Below are positions 36,125 through 50,254 of a DNA stretch of 64,000 nucleotides, piece after piece. Source of the stretch: Rotaria socialis (Eukaryota; Rotifera; Eurotatoria; Philodinida; Philodinidae); the NCBI GenBank assembly GCA_905331475.1, contig CAJNYU010001127.1:620001-684000 (forward strand). The letters run 5' to 3'. The notes under the pieces were generated by a model. It ran no database searches and was not told where the DNA came from. It worked only from the letters and a program-made list of their open reading frames with translations. Position 1 is the stretch's first letter. Every line of letters starts with the position of its first letter. Both the position numbers and the translations under genes were made by a program.

Positions 36125-39100
36125 ATGACTGATCTATTGGAAAATATTACATTTATTTGTATGTGAATGACAGCCATTTAATATTGTCAGATTGCTGTTT
36201 ATACAAGTAAAAAAAGAGAAACAGAACTGTCTTCAGCTTGGTGTTCGCTTCTTTCTGTATTTCGGGTTCTATCTTGTTTTCTTCCTTTTTTTAAAATAAA
36301 CAAGTGACAATGAATGATCTCGATAATACCATTCACATGCAAGCGATGATTTTTAAATCTCTATTAGAAATCTCCTTGAGATATCCGATAATAAGTAAAC
36401 TGCGAGTTTCCGTGGATAACCGTAAATATACATTACCGGTCTTGTGGAATCAATAGGAGGAACCGTATGAGTTTGTACTATGATCTACATAGAATGTTCT
36501 ATATCTTACAGCCGAAAGTACCGATTCAAAGTTCTACGGAAATCAACATTATTTAGCTCTACTAAGTGTGTAATATACAGTTGAAACTTGAGTACAGAAC
36601 CTATAGATGTATTCATATTAAAATAATTTCGTAGTTTATGCTTATGTTGAGAACACTTGAGAGTAGATATAAAGTGTAGAATATCATAAAACAAAGGAGT
36701 CCTTAAAAAATTTATTACACTCTTAAAAATGCTATATCCTTTCCCCTATAGTGACTAACGCTTGAGAACAAATGCAGATCATTTATTGGCAAACGCTTTG
36801 AAAAGTATCAGTTTAAAATTGTTCACGTTACACGGTCGATATGCGATCGCCAAACGTGCTCTTTGTTGAACAAATGATCAATGCGAAAATAAGCGTTCGT
36901 GACAGTATGTCATTTAACTTCGAGTGTCATAAGATTTGAGGGTATATAATATTACCATAAACGACCAATACGTGTTCGTGTATTTAATTTTTTTCAAAGA
37001 AACTAGCGTACTATTATATTTCGGGACATTTATCGATTGACTTAATCTTTGGCGATGGAGTAAATTCAAGTACGTCGCTTGAAATTGATTCTCATAATGT
37101 TGGCTCTTCGATTTAAAATTCTTTCCGGAAAACAAAAATGTCAATATAATCTCGCAGTTTTTTGACATGTGGAAAAGAGATGATAGTGTGAGATAGAATC
37201 GTTAGTGGTAGGTTTCTCTATGATGATTTTTAATCAATTTTCAAAAGTGACAAACAATGATTTCTTATAGAGTAAAAATACTTTTTCCCCAATCGAATTT
37301 CTTAAAAAAATTCTCTCAGAAAACGTCCATCCTTCAATTTATCCAAATTACAGGTTTGCATTCACTTTCATACAAATAACGGTCAATAATTTATATTGAA
37401 CTTTACAATGCCATGTGAAAATTTATTCACGTTGAAAATAAACATTGTCTCAGAACACAAAAAAAGGACGAAACTATTGCTTCATTCAGAAGGGCATTGA
37501 TTTATATCTTTTTTTTTCTTGAAAATTATAGCAGAAAGCAAATGTCAGTTGACCTATAAAATTCAGACTTTCACGCTCGATTAATGTCAATAATCGGAAT
37601 TTTCACTTTCTATTAACCATAGAACACATATATACTGATTTCAATTGAAAACCATTTCTAGATTGTTCTCCAACATAAAACCTCAATTAAATATTTTACA
37701 CCTTTTTTCACTGGTTATAATTACATCCAATAGGTAAGCTGATGCTCGTTATTCATTCATTCATTTAAAATTTTGTTTTATTTTTTTATTTTACCACAGA
37801 TCGTTTCTTTGTTTCTCTCTCGCGCTCAGTTTTCTGCCGAAAAAAAACCCTAGCTTTGATCTTTTTCAATTGAATAAGACCTTTTATTCGCATTGTTACT
37901 TATATAATAGTTAGTTCGATATGGCATCATTAAAAATGAAGCTAATTTTGATCGATTACTTGAGTAGGCGTATCAACTTTTCGTAAATCACATATGTTTG
38001 CCAAGTTGATGATTAGTTACTTTTAATAGTGACCTCTGTTCGAATTGTATGTACATATGTCTGTTGGCAGAACAAGGACAAATGTGTGTTTGTTCTCATT
38101 AGAGAAAACGAAAATCAGAACTATGCAAGTATTTAAATAACGATCATGATTATTTTGTTTATCCCTCAAGATCGTTGTTATTCTTGAAGCGACGAGCGGT
38201 ATGCAAAAGTGAGAGCAGAAAAAGAGAATAGTTTTATGTACAATAGTCTGTATTTCCATAATCGATGGACAAATAAATATATTTCTTTCAACGATTCATG
38301 TGTAGAGAGCGAGAGAATGATGACTAATATTAACCCATTTATTACTATGCAAATTGTAAATGGATTCAATTTCTTCTCTTCTCTTCTTCTCTTCTTTTCG
38401 TTGGCGCCGAAAAAAACAAAAGCGGTACGAAAATTATGACTCAGTCTACTTGTCGTTGGATGTCAGAGGATTTTAATATGAGTTTGCAATAGTTGCAGTT
38501 ACATGATGATATGTCATCGCGCATTTACAAATTCATTTTTCTTCGCTCACGCAATCAGTTTACTAATTTATGTTTTAATAGTAAAGAGAAATAAGCGCAT
38601 GTCCATTCTATTGAACGATCGATTTGTCTATAGGACAATTTCTATTTGTATGAGACTTCACCTTTTCTTTTCTTCTTTTTTTTAATTACTTATAATCAAC
38701 TTCTCTGTCGTCATCATAATAGACAGGTCGACAAGCAATGATCATAAATCTTTTCTCCGCTCATAACAGGCATATCGAGAATTGATTTGCTAGTGACTGT
38801 CTGAACAACACGTGCATGTATTTAGCACTTTCTATCATTCATCATTTGTAGAATGAACGAATAAGACGGGTCACCATTGTAGCGAGCCTATTCATTGTCT
38901 ACTTCTGCTTTTTTTTCTATGACTTGTTTTGCGTCGATCATGAAAACAATAATTCATGGCTTTAGTCATAGGTAAAACCATTCTTCATATTACCATGAGT
39001 GATTCTTGGTGACATTGCATTTTCGATAAACGTAATTTAATGATTAGGGTCGTTTTTATCGTTATCAATTACCGCCTCGTTACATTTGAACGTTTTAATA

Positions 39101-39533
39101 TATTGATAGTTTCTATGATTTTTTTTATTCATTCACCTCTCGTCAATCAACAGACAAGGTTCTATGTCAGTTGCAAATTTTCTTTTCTGTTATATATACG
39201 TATGTATGCATTTTAACCTGCTCTTGACTTAATATAACGGAAGTGGAACATTTTTTTTATGCCAGGTTTTTTTTCATTATTCTTTTAAAAGAAGAAGTTC
39301 GTTATAGGAAGCAAAAGGTTAAGGCTGTTCGTATTTTTTCTTCTCTATCGAGCCATTCAATAATCGTAGAAATATAGGTGAGCGAATATTTTTCGATATA
39401 TTTAGTAGATAAAGAGAAAGTTATTTTTTCTTTTCGTATTTCAGATTAAATGATTATTAACGAGTCTATGCTATTTCCGATTGTGATATAAATAAAAAGA
39501 AGCTTCTACGGAATAATAATAATAATAATAATA
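36125..39533. other. Intergenic; (AAT)n at the right end
   Basis: About 3.4 kb without a supported gene. All short frames are AT-rich and lack homology. A trinucleotide AAT repeat (about eight units, 39511-39535) runs straight into the start codon of the Rab11-FIP gene. Confidence 0.55.
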
Positions 39534-42500
39534 ATGATGGAGTTTAACTTAAGAGAAGTATTTTCAATTTTGGATGAAAACCATGAGGGACAAATACAAT
39601 TGCGTCGTTTTGTTGATGTTGCTAATAACTATTATTCAGATGCTGAAGTAAGTACATTCAAATTTCAAGTTTGAACAACTGTTCATACGAGTATAATCTT
39701 GAAGAAATGCAAAACTAGTCATTTTCTCTTTTTTTCAAGCGAGGAAAAAAACATGTTTTACCATGAAGTCAGAATATAGATGTAAGAAAAAGGAAGCATA
39801 AAAAATGACGGCTTTGTTAGAGTCAGGTGTGTATACCATAGGACGTCCCGATTTTTTCTCTCTATATATTAATCGAACGCAAAAGCTACGACCACTCTTC
39901 TGCTTTCCTTTTTTTTCTCTTATTTTCTGTCTCGTGTCTTTCCCCCATTGAATCAAATAGAATACTAATGCTGATAAACAAGTTCCTATTGATTCTATTT
40001 TAGCAACTTGCTGGAATAACAAAAGCGCTAGATCCCAAGAATACCGGTTTCATTAATTTTGATCAATTTTGTCAAGGCATCGCTCAAATAAGTTCATTGC
40101 AAGGTGTATCTCTAAAAGATGTTGCATCCGATTTAACACGTCTCAGCCGAGAAAATTCATTGGTGGAAGACTCTGATCAACGTAGTCTGGTAAGCATAAA
40201 CCATTATTGAATCAATTCTATTGTTTAGAAAAGAAATAACAACGATAAGAATTTTATTTTTCCTAGAAAACAAATAATGGTTTCGATTTTTCTTTATCAA
40301 ATTTTATAATCGACGAGGTTATTTGCTAATGTTTCTTTATCGATGTTTTCTTAATTTTTGTTTTTTCTCTATACAAATATTTAATTTTTAGAATCAAGAC
40401 GGTAGCACGACAACATTTAACGAATACGACGTTGACAGCGAGGACACATCTCATCTTCACAATAGTAGCAAACCACACTCAAAAACCAATATTAAAAATA
40501 AAACATCGATTCATATTCAAAGCAGCAGTCCAAATAGTCAATCGATCTCACCAAGATTGGATTCGGCTATGTAAGTTGTTTTCTTATTAATTGAAAAATA
40601 AAATAGCAAAGACATGATTCACCTGTCAAAGTCTTACGTTTCATCAAAATTTTGGTAAATAAAGACCTGCTTGCAACTCAAGTACCTTCGAGAACAAAAA
40701 CAACAATAATGTCTCATAGATTTTTCGATCAAATTACTCAATTCATGCAGAGAAAAAAACAACCGATCTTCAATAGAAAAAAATCAGCCAAAACCTGAGA
40801 AGAGCTTAGCATTTCGTATCTGTACAACTCGTGCTGATCGATTCACATAACGAAAACATTCGCCACAACGAATGTATCAATAAAATATCCATAAAAAAAA
40901 CAGGCGTTATGACGCGAGACACATTTTACAATGTGTTTTCGATGTCAATCACGCATACTGGGCTTTTTATAATTTTTTTTCGTGTATTTATTGCACTTAA
41001 TGCGACAACAAAAATTAATGTGTTGTGCTGATTTTAGAGAAAAAAATCACCTCATCGTATTAAACTACAGAAATTTTCTAACAAACCAAGGCACATGCTT
41101 TGAATGTTTAAGAATAAAACTATTCGCGTTAAGACCGGACTATCCGCAAAGAAAAAAAATGTAAAATATCGCCGGCGCGATAAGCTCGAGGCTTCCCACA
41201 AACTTGATGGTATTCATTGCTTGTTAATTAGGGTCGAAGTTAAACTCTTCCCTCGTAAATATATATTTTTTCCTTTCAGTTTCGGCGACGAAGAAGAGTT
41301 CAGCGGTGTAGCTGAACCTGATTCGAGTAATTATCTATCGGATTCAATTACCCGTCCACGTCCTACCACGCCTCAGCGTGTCTCGTACGTGTTTGTTTAT
41401 TGTTATGATTCAACTTTCTGTTTTTGTTCGATGTTTCTAGTGAAATATTGAAAAGAAATAATTATCTAAAACCCGTAACTCCGGCTGAAGAACTCGAACA
41501 ACATCTACAAGAAAGTGTTCGTAGAAATTCAGAGGAAAATTAAATCAATCCTAAGCACGCTTTTGATTTCATAGGTTGAGGAATTACAGAAAACTGTTGA
41601 AAATTTAACTGTACAAAAGCAAACAACAACTGATCGTTTATCTAGAATTCAAAGTGAAAATACAGATTTAAAAAAACGGTAAAATTTGAGATTGAAGATT
41701 AAATCAGTACCGTTTGCTTTAATAGACTTTTAGCGCTCGAAGACCGTTTTCAAGATATCGAAGGACATCAATCCCGAACAACACACAGTGACCAACAAAA
41801 ATTCGTCGAATCTATTGTTAGTTTTAAAAACTGTGATTTAATTCTATGCAAACTTAATGTTTTCAGAATCAAATAGATCGAACTTTTCTACAAGAGAAGG
41901 AAATCCTACAATCAAGGTAAATAGTCAAAGAATTTTTTCACCTTAAAAAAGAAACTTATGTGGTTCATTCTTCTAGTGTCATGAGGTCTGTTTGCTGCTT
42001 TTTTTCTAACTACCTTAATTCTTTTCTCGTCGTCTTGTTTTTACGTTTAATCTCTCCGTGTCTTGCTTATAAATTAGAAATAGAAAATAAAATCAGTTTT
42101 CTTCATTTAGAATTAGTGCAATTGAAGCTGAACTTAAAAATACACAAACAACAAACGGGCAAATGAAGAAAGATGTCACACAATTAAAACAGGTGATTTA
42201 TATCTATCGTCATGGTAACGATCGTAGAGAAAAGCAAATGTCCCTGAATCGCATCGAAATGTGAAGTCCTATGATTAGAGCCTTGTGGTGGGAATAGGCG
42301 GAGTTATGAGACGAAAAGAATTCACTCTACATGACACCATAAATTACTAGCCTTTTTCTTTATAATAGCAACGGTAAACTTTATCTCGACGATCAGTTGA
42401 ATTTCCATCTTTGATAAAAAAATCGGTACGAACTATTCGTTCAGTTTGAGTTATTTGAAAGCGAATCAGAAACTATCGAAAGTTTCCGTATTCGAGTCCT

Positions 42501-44597
42501 CTTTGTATGATTTTTTTTTCATAGTAGAATTTCCTTCCCTGTAAATCTTAATTGAAAATTGCTGAATATGTTTGTTTTTGCTCTTTTAGAAACTCGATGA
42601 TGTCGATGTTCAGCTGCGTGACAGTCAAGTTCGATGCGATGATTTATCTGAAGACAATGAAAAACTATTACAACAATTACGTCTTCAACGTAAACAACTC
42701 GAAGAAGAAAAATTGCGAAATGCACATGTAAGAAATGACGAACTTTTACGTTAATAGGAAAACAAAATCGAATTTCATTCTACAATGTTTCAGCTTGCCG
42801 AACAACTCACATCTGAATCATCGAGAAAAATTTTCGCTCATACATTGAGTCGAACGGAGGATATTATTAAAACCTCTGAAATACGTATTCAAGAGCTCGA
42901 TGCTCAAGTTCAAGCACTAAAATTAGTAGGTTATCAAAACATTATCAAACCCTCAAGAAAAAATTTTGTCATTTTTTTAGGAAAATGAAAAACTTCTAAG
43001 TGAAAACGAAGAATTACGAGAACGTGCTGTTATAGAGTATGTAACTCGGACGATAGAATATTTAAAAATATCTCGTTTTTTTTTGTTTCTAGCGGTATTG
43101 ATGAAGGTCGCCGATTGATGAACAGTCATAGTTCGTTATCCTATGCTGCTGAACTCGAAGTTCTATCGAAAGACGAGGTAAACAACGAATCTATCTTTGA
43201 GTAGAAGCTGAAAAAAAAGACGAAAAATAATTTCTGACGGATACTTATTGCTTAACAAAACTAGAACGCAGACTCTTTAATATGCATGATGTAAATATTT
43301 GCAGTTGATGAGCAAATTGAGAGATCAACTGATGGTGAATGATCGTCTACGTCAATATATCGAACGAATGCTAAGTGTAATCATCGAAAATAGTCCTCAA
43401 TTACTTGAAGTGACGATGAATGCTGGTGCAAATATCGTTCCCATGAAACCACCAATCAATCATCGAATAGAACCATCGAATGAAATAAAAACTAGCTCTC
43501 TTACTCCCGAACCAGTAATCGAGGAACCGTTACCTGCACCGACTCCGAAGAAACAAACAAATGACAAGTATTGCCACGTGTAACTTGGAGTTCCTTCTAA
43601 ATTTTCTAGCCTAATGCTTTATTTATTTTTTGTATATATCGGTCTCTTAACTAGAGCCGAAATCTTGTGCTAGCTTCTTTCTTCATTTCTCTACTATCTT
43701 CTCAACATTACTCCTAGTCTCACATGTTGTCTATTTAACACTTCTATTGCTTTTTATCTATTTGCACGTTTTATGTTCTGTGATATATATATATAGCCTT
43801 TTATATTCGTCATTGAAATGATTTATAGTATAAATTTGATTTTCTATTTTAGCTCGTAAGCCTAAATCGACGATTGTATGAATATATCGATACATTATTA
43901 CTGCAAATATTAAACAATGATCCGACAATATTAGAAAAAAATTGACAAATCGATATTTTATTCTGAATTAGATCTTTTCTCTCTATTTCTGTTGTACAGT
44001 TCTTTATACGAGAATGCTTTCTTATTGTTGCTGATGTTCGAGCTTACGAATATTTAAACGTATGCTTACTAGTTGAACGGAAAAAAAACAGCATGTGTGT
44101 TATTCATCGCTAACTACTAGTCACTCTTATGAATTTCAATCAACGAAAGAGTGATAGTGCTTGTTCTTGTGTTTTTTTATTTTGCATTATTTTATTTTAA
44201 AAAACATTCCATTTCTCGATTCATGGATCAGTATTTTACATTTTGTTCTTAATCAAAAACAAAATAAGTCCATAGTTACTGTTGTTCTCATTGTATGTTG
44301 GTCTAATTTTCTGCTTCTTCTTCTGTCTATATTATATTTGATTTTTTTATATTGATTTTTTCGCCGGTTCTTTACGTATCTATCTTGTAAAAAGTCACAT
44401 AACTTCTTGTTATAAAAAAAGGAACATTTGAAAAATTTTTACTTTTTCGGGCATTTTATAGCAATGAAGATGGCAGAAGAATAAAGCCAAATAATACCTA
44501 TTTGATGACTGATTGGTTGAAACACATGCAGGCAAATGTCATGGTGAGAGAAATGAGGGTATTCTTTCTATATGAATCATTGCATAAAATCTTATAA
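39534..44597 (+). CDS. Class II Rab11 family-interacting protein (FIP3/4, Nuf type)
   Basis: Fifteen exons: 39534-39647, 40004-40189, 40392-40570, 41280-41384, 41441-41516, 41575-41678, 41726-41816, 41867-41916, 42111-42192, 42590-42727, 42794-42925, 42981-43036, 43093-43177, 43305-43567, 44462-44597. They join to 598 aa. Two EF-hand-like motifs open the protein (FSILDENHEGQIQLRRFV; LDPKNTGFINFDQF). A Ser-rich linker follows, then a long coiled coil (VEELQKTVENLTVQ; LRLQRKQLEEEKLR), then the C-terminal Rab11-binding segment (LRQYIERMLSVIIENSPQLL). Class II FIPs link Rab11/Arf6 vesicles to motors during recycling and cytokinesis. A second Rab-binding exon at 43853 is a mutually exclusive alternative (497 codons with stop). 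Two start ATGs are adjacent (39534, 39537). Confidence 0.8.
43853..43945 (+). CDS. Alternative last exon of the Rab11-FIP gene (second Rab-binding helix)
   Basis: After a TTTTAG acceptor the frame reads LVSLNRRLYEYIDTLLLQIL, then NNDPTILEKN and a stop. It matches the same FIP Rab-binding pattern (YID.LL..I....P.ILE) as exon 14. The phase (0) fits the donor of exon 13 at 43177, so it can replace exons 14-15. The result is a 496-aa isoform lacking the Pro-rich tail. Confidence 0.65.
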   Translation, partial: LVSLNRRLYEYIDTLLLQILNNDPTILEKN

Positions 44598-44655
44598 AAA
44601 TCTTTATTCAATTAGTCACGAAAATTCTAAGATTTCAAATTTTCGTCACGATACA

Positions 44656-45837
44656 ATGAGTTTTTTGGGAAATATTAGTAAAAAAGCTGTCGAAAAAGCC
44701 TATAGTCTTGCGTCGAAAGTTGAAGGTGGTCGTGACTATTTTACTTCAGCTACTCATACAGTTAGTTCATTAGTTGCAGGCAAAAATCCACGGTAGAATA
44801 AATTTAGTACGACAGATCTGAAACACACTCCTACCTATTTTAGTGTTTATCTAAAGCCTGACAATGTAATTCAAATTATCTCTCGATCATCAGGTCGCAC
44901 AATACAAATTGTAGTGTCACAAACAACTAATCAATTGATATGTGATGCTATTGGCGGTACCGGATCAGATTATCCAAATGCTCATTGGCTTGTTGTATGT
45001 ACTAAAAATGGTCATTATTATTTTCATAATAATTATAATTATCTTGCTATACAAAACGGCAAAATCGTCATCATTCCTTCATCAATCAACGACAAATCTC
45101 CAGTCGAAGCTGAATTCCTAGTACAAGATGTTTTAGGTTCAGCTCAAGCTATTTATTTCGAATCGGTACACATGCCCGGATATTTTCTTGGTTTCAACGA
45201 GGATGGCGATCCATCGAATGCGCCGAAAATACAAAGAAAAGATCGCTCTTCGCAATTCGAGACTCATATCGTAAGTTAACAAAAATATTCTTCCTACCTG
45301 CTACTCATTTCGGTTTCGGCGAAAATATGTAGACTTGTTTTTTCATTGTGTGGCCTTGTCGAAAAAAATTCCTTTTCAAATATGACTAAAAGAATGAAAT
45401 CAAATTTCTTTCGAAGGATAAAACTATACTTTGCATGTTAGATACTACTGGAATGATGGGAATCGACAGAAAATTTCTTGATTAGAGTATTGTGTTTTTC
45501 ATTTTTGATTGGCCCAGAGATAGGCAAACCTGTTTTGAGAATTCATGACTATTCGACAGTGAGCTGTTTTCTTGACCATCGTAATTGAACTATAAAGTTT
45601 GGTCTCGCACAACTCTAGTGATGACTAAGGGTAAGTTTTTCTATATCCGATTGTACATTGAAGTGAAAAGAATGAATGCTAAACTTGTTAATTTTCTTCT
45701 CAAAGATTGCCTATGGACCCGGTGTTCAACCCGAAACAGATGATACTAGAGTCGAAACACCTGCCGAACCAGCACCTCCATCATATTGTGCAGCAGCTAG
45801 TGCATCAAGCAATCAATCTGACACTCAAACAAAATAA
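44656..45837 (+). CDS. Possible beta-trefoil-like protein, unrecognised family
   Basis: Three exons (44656-44792, 44844-45270, 45706-45837) join to 231 aa. The start MSFLGNISKK lies 58 bp after the Rab11-FIP stop on the same strand. Residues 47-190 form a beta-rich region with aromatic and His repeats (HWLVVCTKNGHYYFHNNYNY, then YFESVHMPGYFLGFNEDG), which resembles a beta-trefoil of the FGF/IL-1/fascin kind, but no family signature is certain. The tail is Pro/Ala/Ser-rich and disordered. No signal peptide is seen. The last intron (435 bp) is long. An in-frame ATG at 44572 overlaps the preceding gene and is less likely as start. Confidence 0.6.
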
Positions 45838-46076
45838 AAATTTTCTTTCTTTTTGTTCTCTGCATGTAATTCTGATAGGAATATCGATCACTGGCGTCGT
45901 CTATCGTTTGATAGGTGTGTTCATTTTTTTATTGTTTTTCACCATTGGTTTTATTCTCTTAACCAATAATAAACGAGAAATGTTGCATAGCATATACGAT
46001 GCATGACCTCATCTGTTACTTATTCAAGGAAATGAAATAGTTTGTCAAATATATCTAAGATGCTATTTTTTACTTA

Positions 46077-48525
46077 ATGAAAATCAAGAAACGTCCCATA
46101 GTGATGAATAAGAAAACAAGTGGATGCGACAAACAACAACGAAAACGTTCATTAAAACATGTGAATTTTATCAAAAAATTTAAAAAACGTCGACATCTTT
46201 CCACTCATATTATTTCATCATGGACGAAAAGAAAATCAAAACGAAGATCTTCATTAAATAATGTCATTACTAAAAAGAACAACAGTAATGGTAATAGTCG
46301 AACGTCTCGTGTAAGTTTTACTCACTTGAAGGTTATTTAGCACAGTTACGAAATTAACGATAGCCTTGCAAAATTTTAGTACGACGATTTTTCAAGACAA
46401 TTTACTATTAAACTAAATCGAATTCTCTCTCTCTCTATATATACGTATATACTATTTTTCCGAATCAGTCTATAATTATAAATAGAAAAAAGCACATCAT
46501 GTCCTTCTTTAATGCAATCAAAAGATGCCATTATGTCCTTGATAAATAAAACTAGTCGAAGAAGGACAATGAAAATTTCCCACGAGGTATTCCTTCGATA
46601 TAAAAATAGCTTTTCGATAGAGGGGAAAATGCTTTTATTTTTGAGTATTTTGCTAATTGTCATAGGCGAGGAAATTATTCAATGCGTCATGCGAACTTGA
46701 AATGGCAGTATCTAATAAGGAAAATTTCACAATTGATTAATAGTTTGTGACAACGGACTAAGCCTATCATATGTACCGAATATTCTGAAACGAGTGCAAA
46801 ATCTAGAATTATTACTATGAAAATACGTATCCCCTTATGAATATGCAGCTAATCGTAAATGTTGTTAATCTTTTTGTTTTTAGAGATCTTCATATCATCG
46901 TTATATATTTCCAAGTGAAATAAATTTACCAAATTGGGAACGAATCTCACCCAATATAGATAAAATTCTATCAGATGAACATACAAAATCAGGTGTTTAC
47001 GCACATGAAATTCATCTTATTCAACAGGAACTCGAAGCTCTGTTGTCCATGTCTCTTGTACGTGAAAATCTTCTTCAGTCAACCAACATCGATAATAGAA
47101 ATTCAAGAATTCAACAACACCAACAAGCTGAATATATTTATTCGTCGAAAAACATTCCAAACAAACCGTTAATCAATCATCAACAACGAAATAATTCTCC
47201 ACATGTGTTACACGATCGACAACTATCGATAACACCAATAGCCGATGCACGTATTGATACAATGTGGTCAGATATTGATTCATATTATCGTGAAATATCA
47301 TCCAATGATATATCATCAATAAAAACTTTGGTCTATTCGAACCAGAAATTAAAAGAAAAAATAGTCAAATGTAAAAATGATTATATAACTCATAAATTAC
47401 CCAAATCAAGTATAGCCGAACAGTTAAATAGAGAAACCTATCCAGACTTATTAAATACTAGTCAAATCAATCCCTTAATTACGCAGTATACAAATCAAAC
47501 AATAATAGAACGAGTTCAAACAAAATTATATGAGTATGCGTCATCTGTTCGCCAAACACCTAAATCACGTTCATCGAATGGCAGGTCATCATTGCGAAGT
47601 TCATCACGTTTGCAAACAGATCATCGAAAAGGCCGTTTTCCTATACAAAATGTAAGTCTATCTCGCGGAGTAGATTTTGCGCAACTCAAATTATTCTCTC
47701 TGATATTATGTCACGAGCGGTACATAGGCCGATTATTCTGACAGTTGGCTTAGTATTGTAATTGGAAAATGTGCTTTTTTCCTTCTCTTGCGTATACTTG
47801 CTGAATTTTGAAGGAAGATAGAATAAAAGAATTTCTAATGTTTCTTTAATTATAGAATGACTTTCTTATAGAACTATCTAAAATGCGACATGACTTAACG
47901 GTTGCGCAGAGTATCAAGTCGACATCTGGCAGATACGAGTAGGAGCTATATCACCACTATTTGCTCTTTGAAAAGAAAAGAAATTCTGTAAATTATCGAT
48001 TGCATCTTGTTCTTTTAGCTCAAAAGCGATTCAAATGACGTTCAATCGTCGATTATCAAAGGCAAAAATAACGTTAAAACTTTACCGAACAGTTCAACCT
48101 TATCGAAAAAACTTCAAAATCGTATTCAATTGGTTCACGATTATTTAACTGATCAGCATCCGTTGAGTATTGAAAATAAAAAACACAAATCTTCGAAAAG
48201 AATTAAAAATGGCCATTGCAAAGATATGTTTGAATCGAAACTTTCAACATTAGCATCATTGTTACAAGAATGTTCATCGTTAAGTTCATGTGCGCTTGAA
48301 CGAGCACATCTACAATCGAATAATGAAAAAACATGGGGAAAATTGAATGGAATTCAGCAGGATCTTGAATCGTTGATACAAAAAATCGAGATGACCGGTG
48401 ATTACAATAATAATATCAGTACAAAGAAAACATTACGAACTCTAGATCATTTACTGAAGAATTGGAAGAAATGTGAAGATGATTTCGATCATCAATTTGA
48501 ACAGTTATTTAGTAATTATGTTTAA
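46077..48525 (+). CDS. Unrecognised basic/helical protein
   Basis: Four exons (46077-46310, 46884-47651, 47856-47938, 48027-48525) join to 527 aa. Exon 1 is strongly basic, with nuclear-localisation-like clusters (KKFKKRRHL; RKSKRRSS). Exon 2 starts RSSYHRYIFPSEINLPNWER and contains predicted helices (HEIHLIQQELEALLSMSL). The last exon is helical (LASLLQECSSLSSCALERAH; LRTLDHLLKNWKKCEDDFDH). No known domain is recognised. A centrosomal, cytoskeletal or nuclear scaffold would fit the composition, but that is a guess. The exon 3-4 junction uses a downstream AG (CTCAAAAG|CG), because the nearer TTTTAG would break the frame. The gene begins 239 bp after its same-strand neighbour. Confidence 0.55.
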
Positions 48526-50254
48526 TAGGTGGTTAAATTTTTTTCGTTTTTGTTTCATCGTTCTATTTGTTTAATGTAAATAGGCAATTAGAGGAAAAAG
48601 ACAAATATTATTTCAGCTTTTGATTTTCTAGTTGTATTTGGTTTTTAGGATTTTTTCTTCTTTCAATTTATGTTTTTGTCAATAATTCACACATTGGCCT
48701 GATGAAAAATATGTCCAATTGTTTCACAGTCTAGTATAACAATAATGCACATGTGTTCTCCTTTTTTTAATTTCAGATGATTATTTCGAACGATTATGAC
48801 TCGATATCAAAAACAAAAAATTGCATAATACATATTAGTCGCTTGTAAGTCGAGACTATACTACGTATTGTTTGCAATGAATACCCTGAAAAGCGTTCGG
48901 ATCTTCAGTTTATTAGTCCCGAAAAAAGTGCATTTTCATGATATTCTATTATGATCTCTTTAAAAAAGTCATTCGAAACTTCGTGTGAACAGTTCATCGT
49001 AAAAGCTTTAGATCTTTTCGTTGTCGCTATCCGGAAATAAGAACATCAAATCCAAGATGATAGATAAATAACATGCTTCGACCATTGACGTGCATAACGA
49101 AAACTTACGTAATGAGCTATTCTCTCACAACGGCCTATCTCCATGTAAAGTTTCAAGTTCAAATTTAAATAATCACTTTTCTTAATGTGCGATCGCACTA
49201 TTGAATTAAAACTCAGCAGCCGAACCCCTTTCAGGATATTCATCATTCACCATGTCCTATATCATAGACATAGTTTCAACTCAGTAGGACTTCTTGCGTT
49301 AGATTATTACTTTGTATAGTTGGGTAAAATTTCCAAGAACTGATAGTTTATTCGAGACAAATTTTTTTTTTGCATAGCCAAAAACTATTCCGTAATCTGA
49401 TTTTTATTTCAAATAATAGACTCGATATATTAAACAAGGACAAAGAAGAATTCCCACGATTATAATTAACTCAGTTGCAACGCGAACATAAGAAAAAAGA
49501 TTATTTTTATGAGTATTTTTGAAGAGAGGAAATTATGTCTAGAAAAAGTACTGTTTTCATTACTGTTTGATCGTCTACCGTGTGAATTGAATTTTCGAAC
49601 TCTAAACTTGAGCTTGATTGAACGATATATATGTCACATACATATTGTCTCAATTCTCCTTCGTTTTGCCCTCAAAATTTGAGTAAATGTCTTCGTCATT
49701 TGTTATGTGCAAACTGCATTACATCATAGACAGATAGGAATTTTTGTCATTGAATTCAATGGTGTTTAATCAATCAGACCTATTTTCATTGCACTATCAA
49801 ATCATGTCGTTTTTATCTTCATTGTTTCATTTACAGTCATTCTGTTCTCGTTAACTTTTATCATGTTGTTCAGACGACCTATTTTTCCGAAAAAAGAAAA
49901 GGCGAGGGAAAAAAGAGAACGATCATCTTTATTGACCCTCATCTCTCTCCCCTCATTCTTTTTTTTATACGCATTCACATATATATGTATGTATGTATGT
50001 ATGTCGGTGTTGTAGCGACGAGAGTATGCACTCACGATTCTTCTACGCTTTTTTTCGCCTACAATATATATGAGTACGCATGAATCAGTAGACATTCGTT
50101 CTCTTCGCATTTTTTTGTACGCTTACAAACGAGTGAAGTTAGGGCATCGATTGTATGTGCGCGCGTTGATAGATCATTGCCTTGTATCAAAGTTTTTTTC
50201 TTCTTCTTCTTCTGTTTTTAGAATGATGATATTTTAAGAAAGAAAAGAAAAGTC
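48526..50254. other. Intergenic; short (ATGT)n repeat
   Basis: No gene is supported. A tetranucleotide repeat (TATG/ATGT, about five units) lies at 49982-50004. A pyrimidine tract with CTGTTTTTAG (acceptor at 50220-50221) lies 33 bp before the next ATG, so the 5' UTR of the RING gene is spliced, in cis or in trans. Confidence 0.5.

Noticed and set aside
42000-42110. Extra exon upstream of Rab11-FIP exon 9
   Set aside because: The open frame there is hydrophobic and would break the coiled-coil register; the direct join of exons 8 and 9 keeps phase.
45707-46006. 99-codon frame with hydrophobic C-terminus overlapping the last exon of the trefoil-like gene
   Set aside because: It would need a different phase from exon 2 (phase 0). 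The exon's other frame gives a clean Pro/Ser-rich tail and stop, so this is probably chance.
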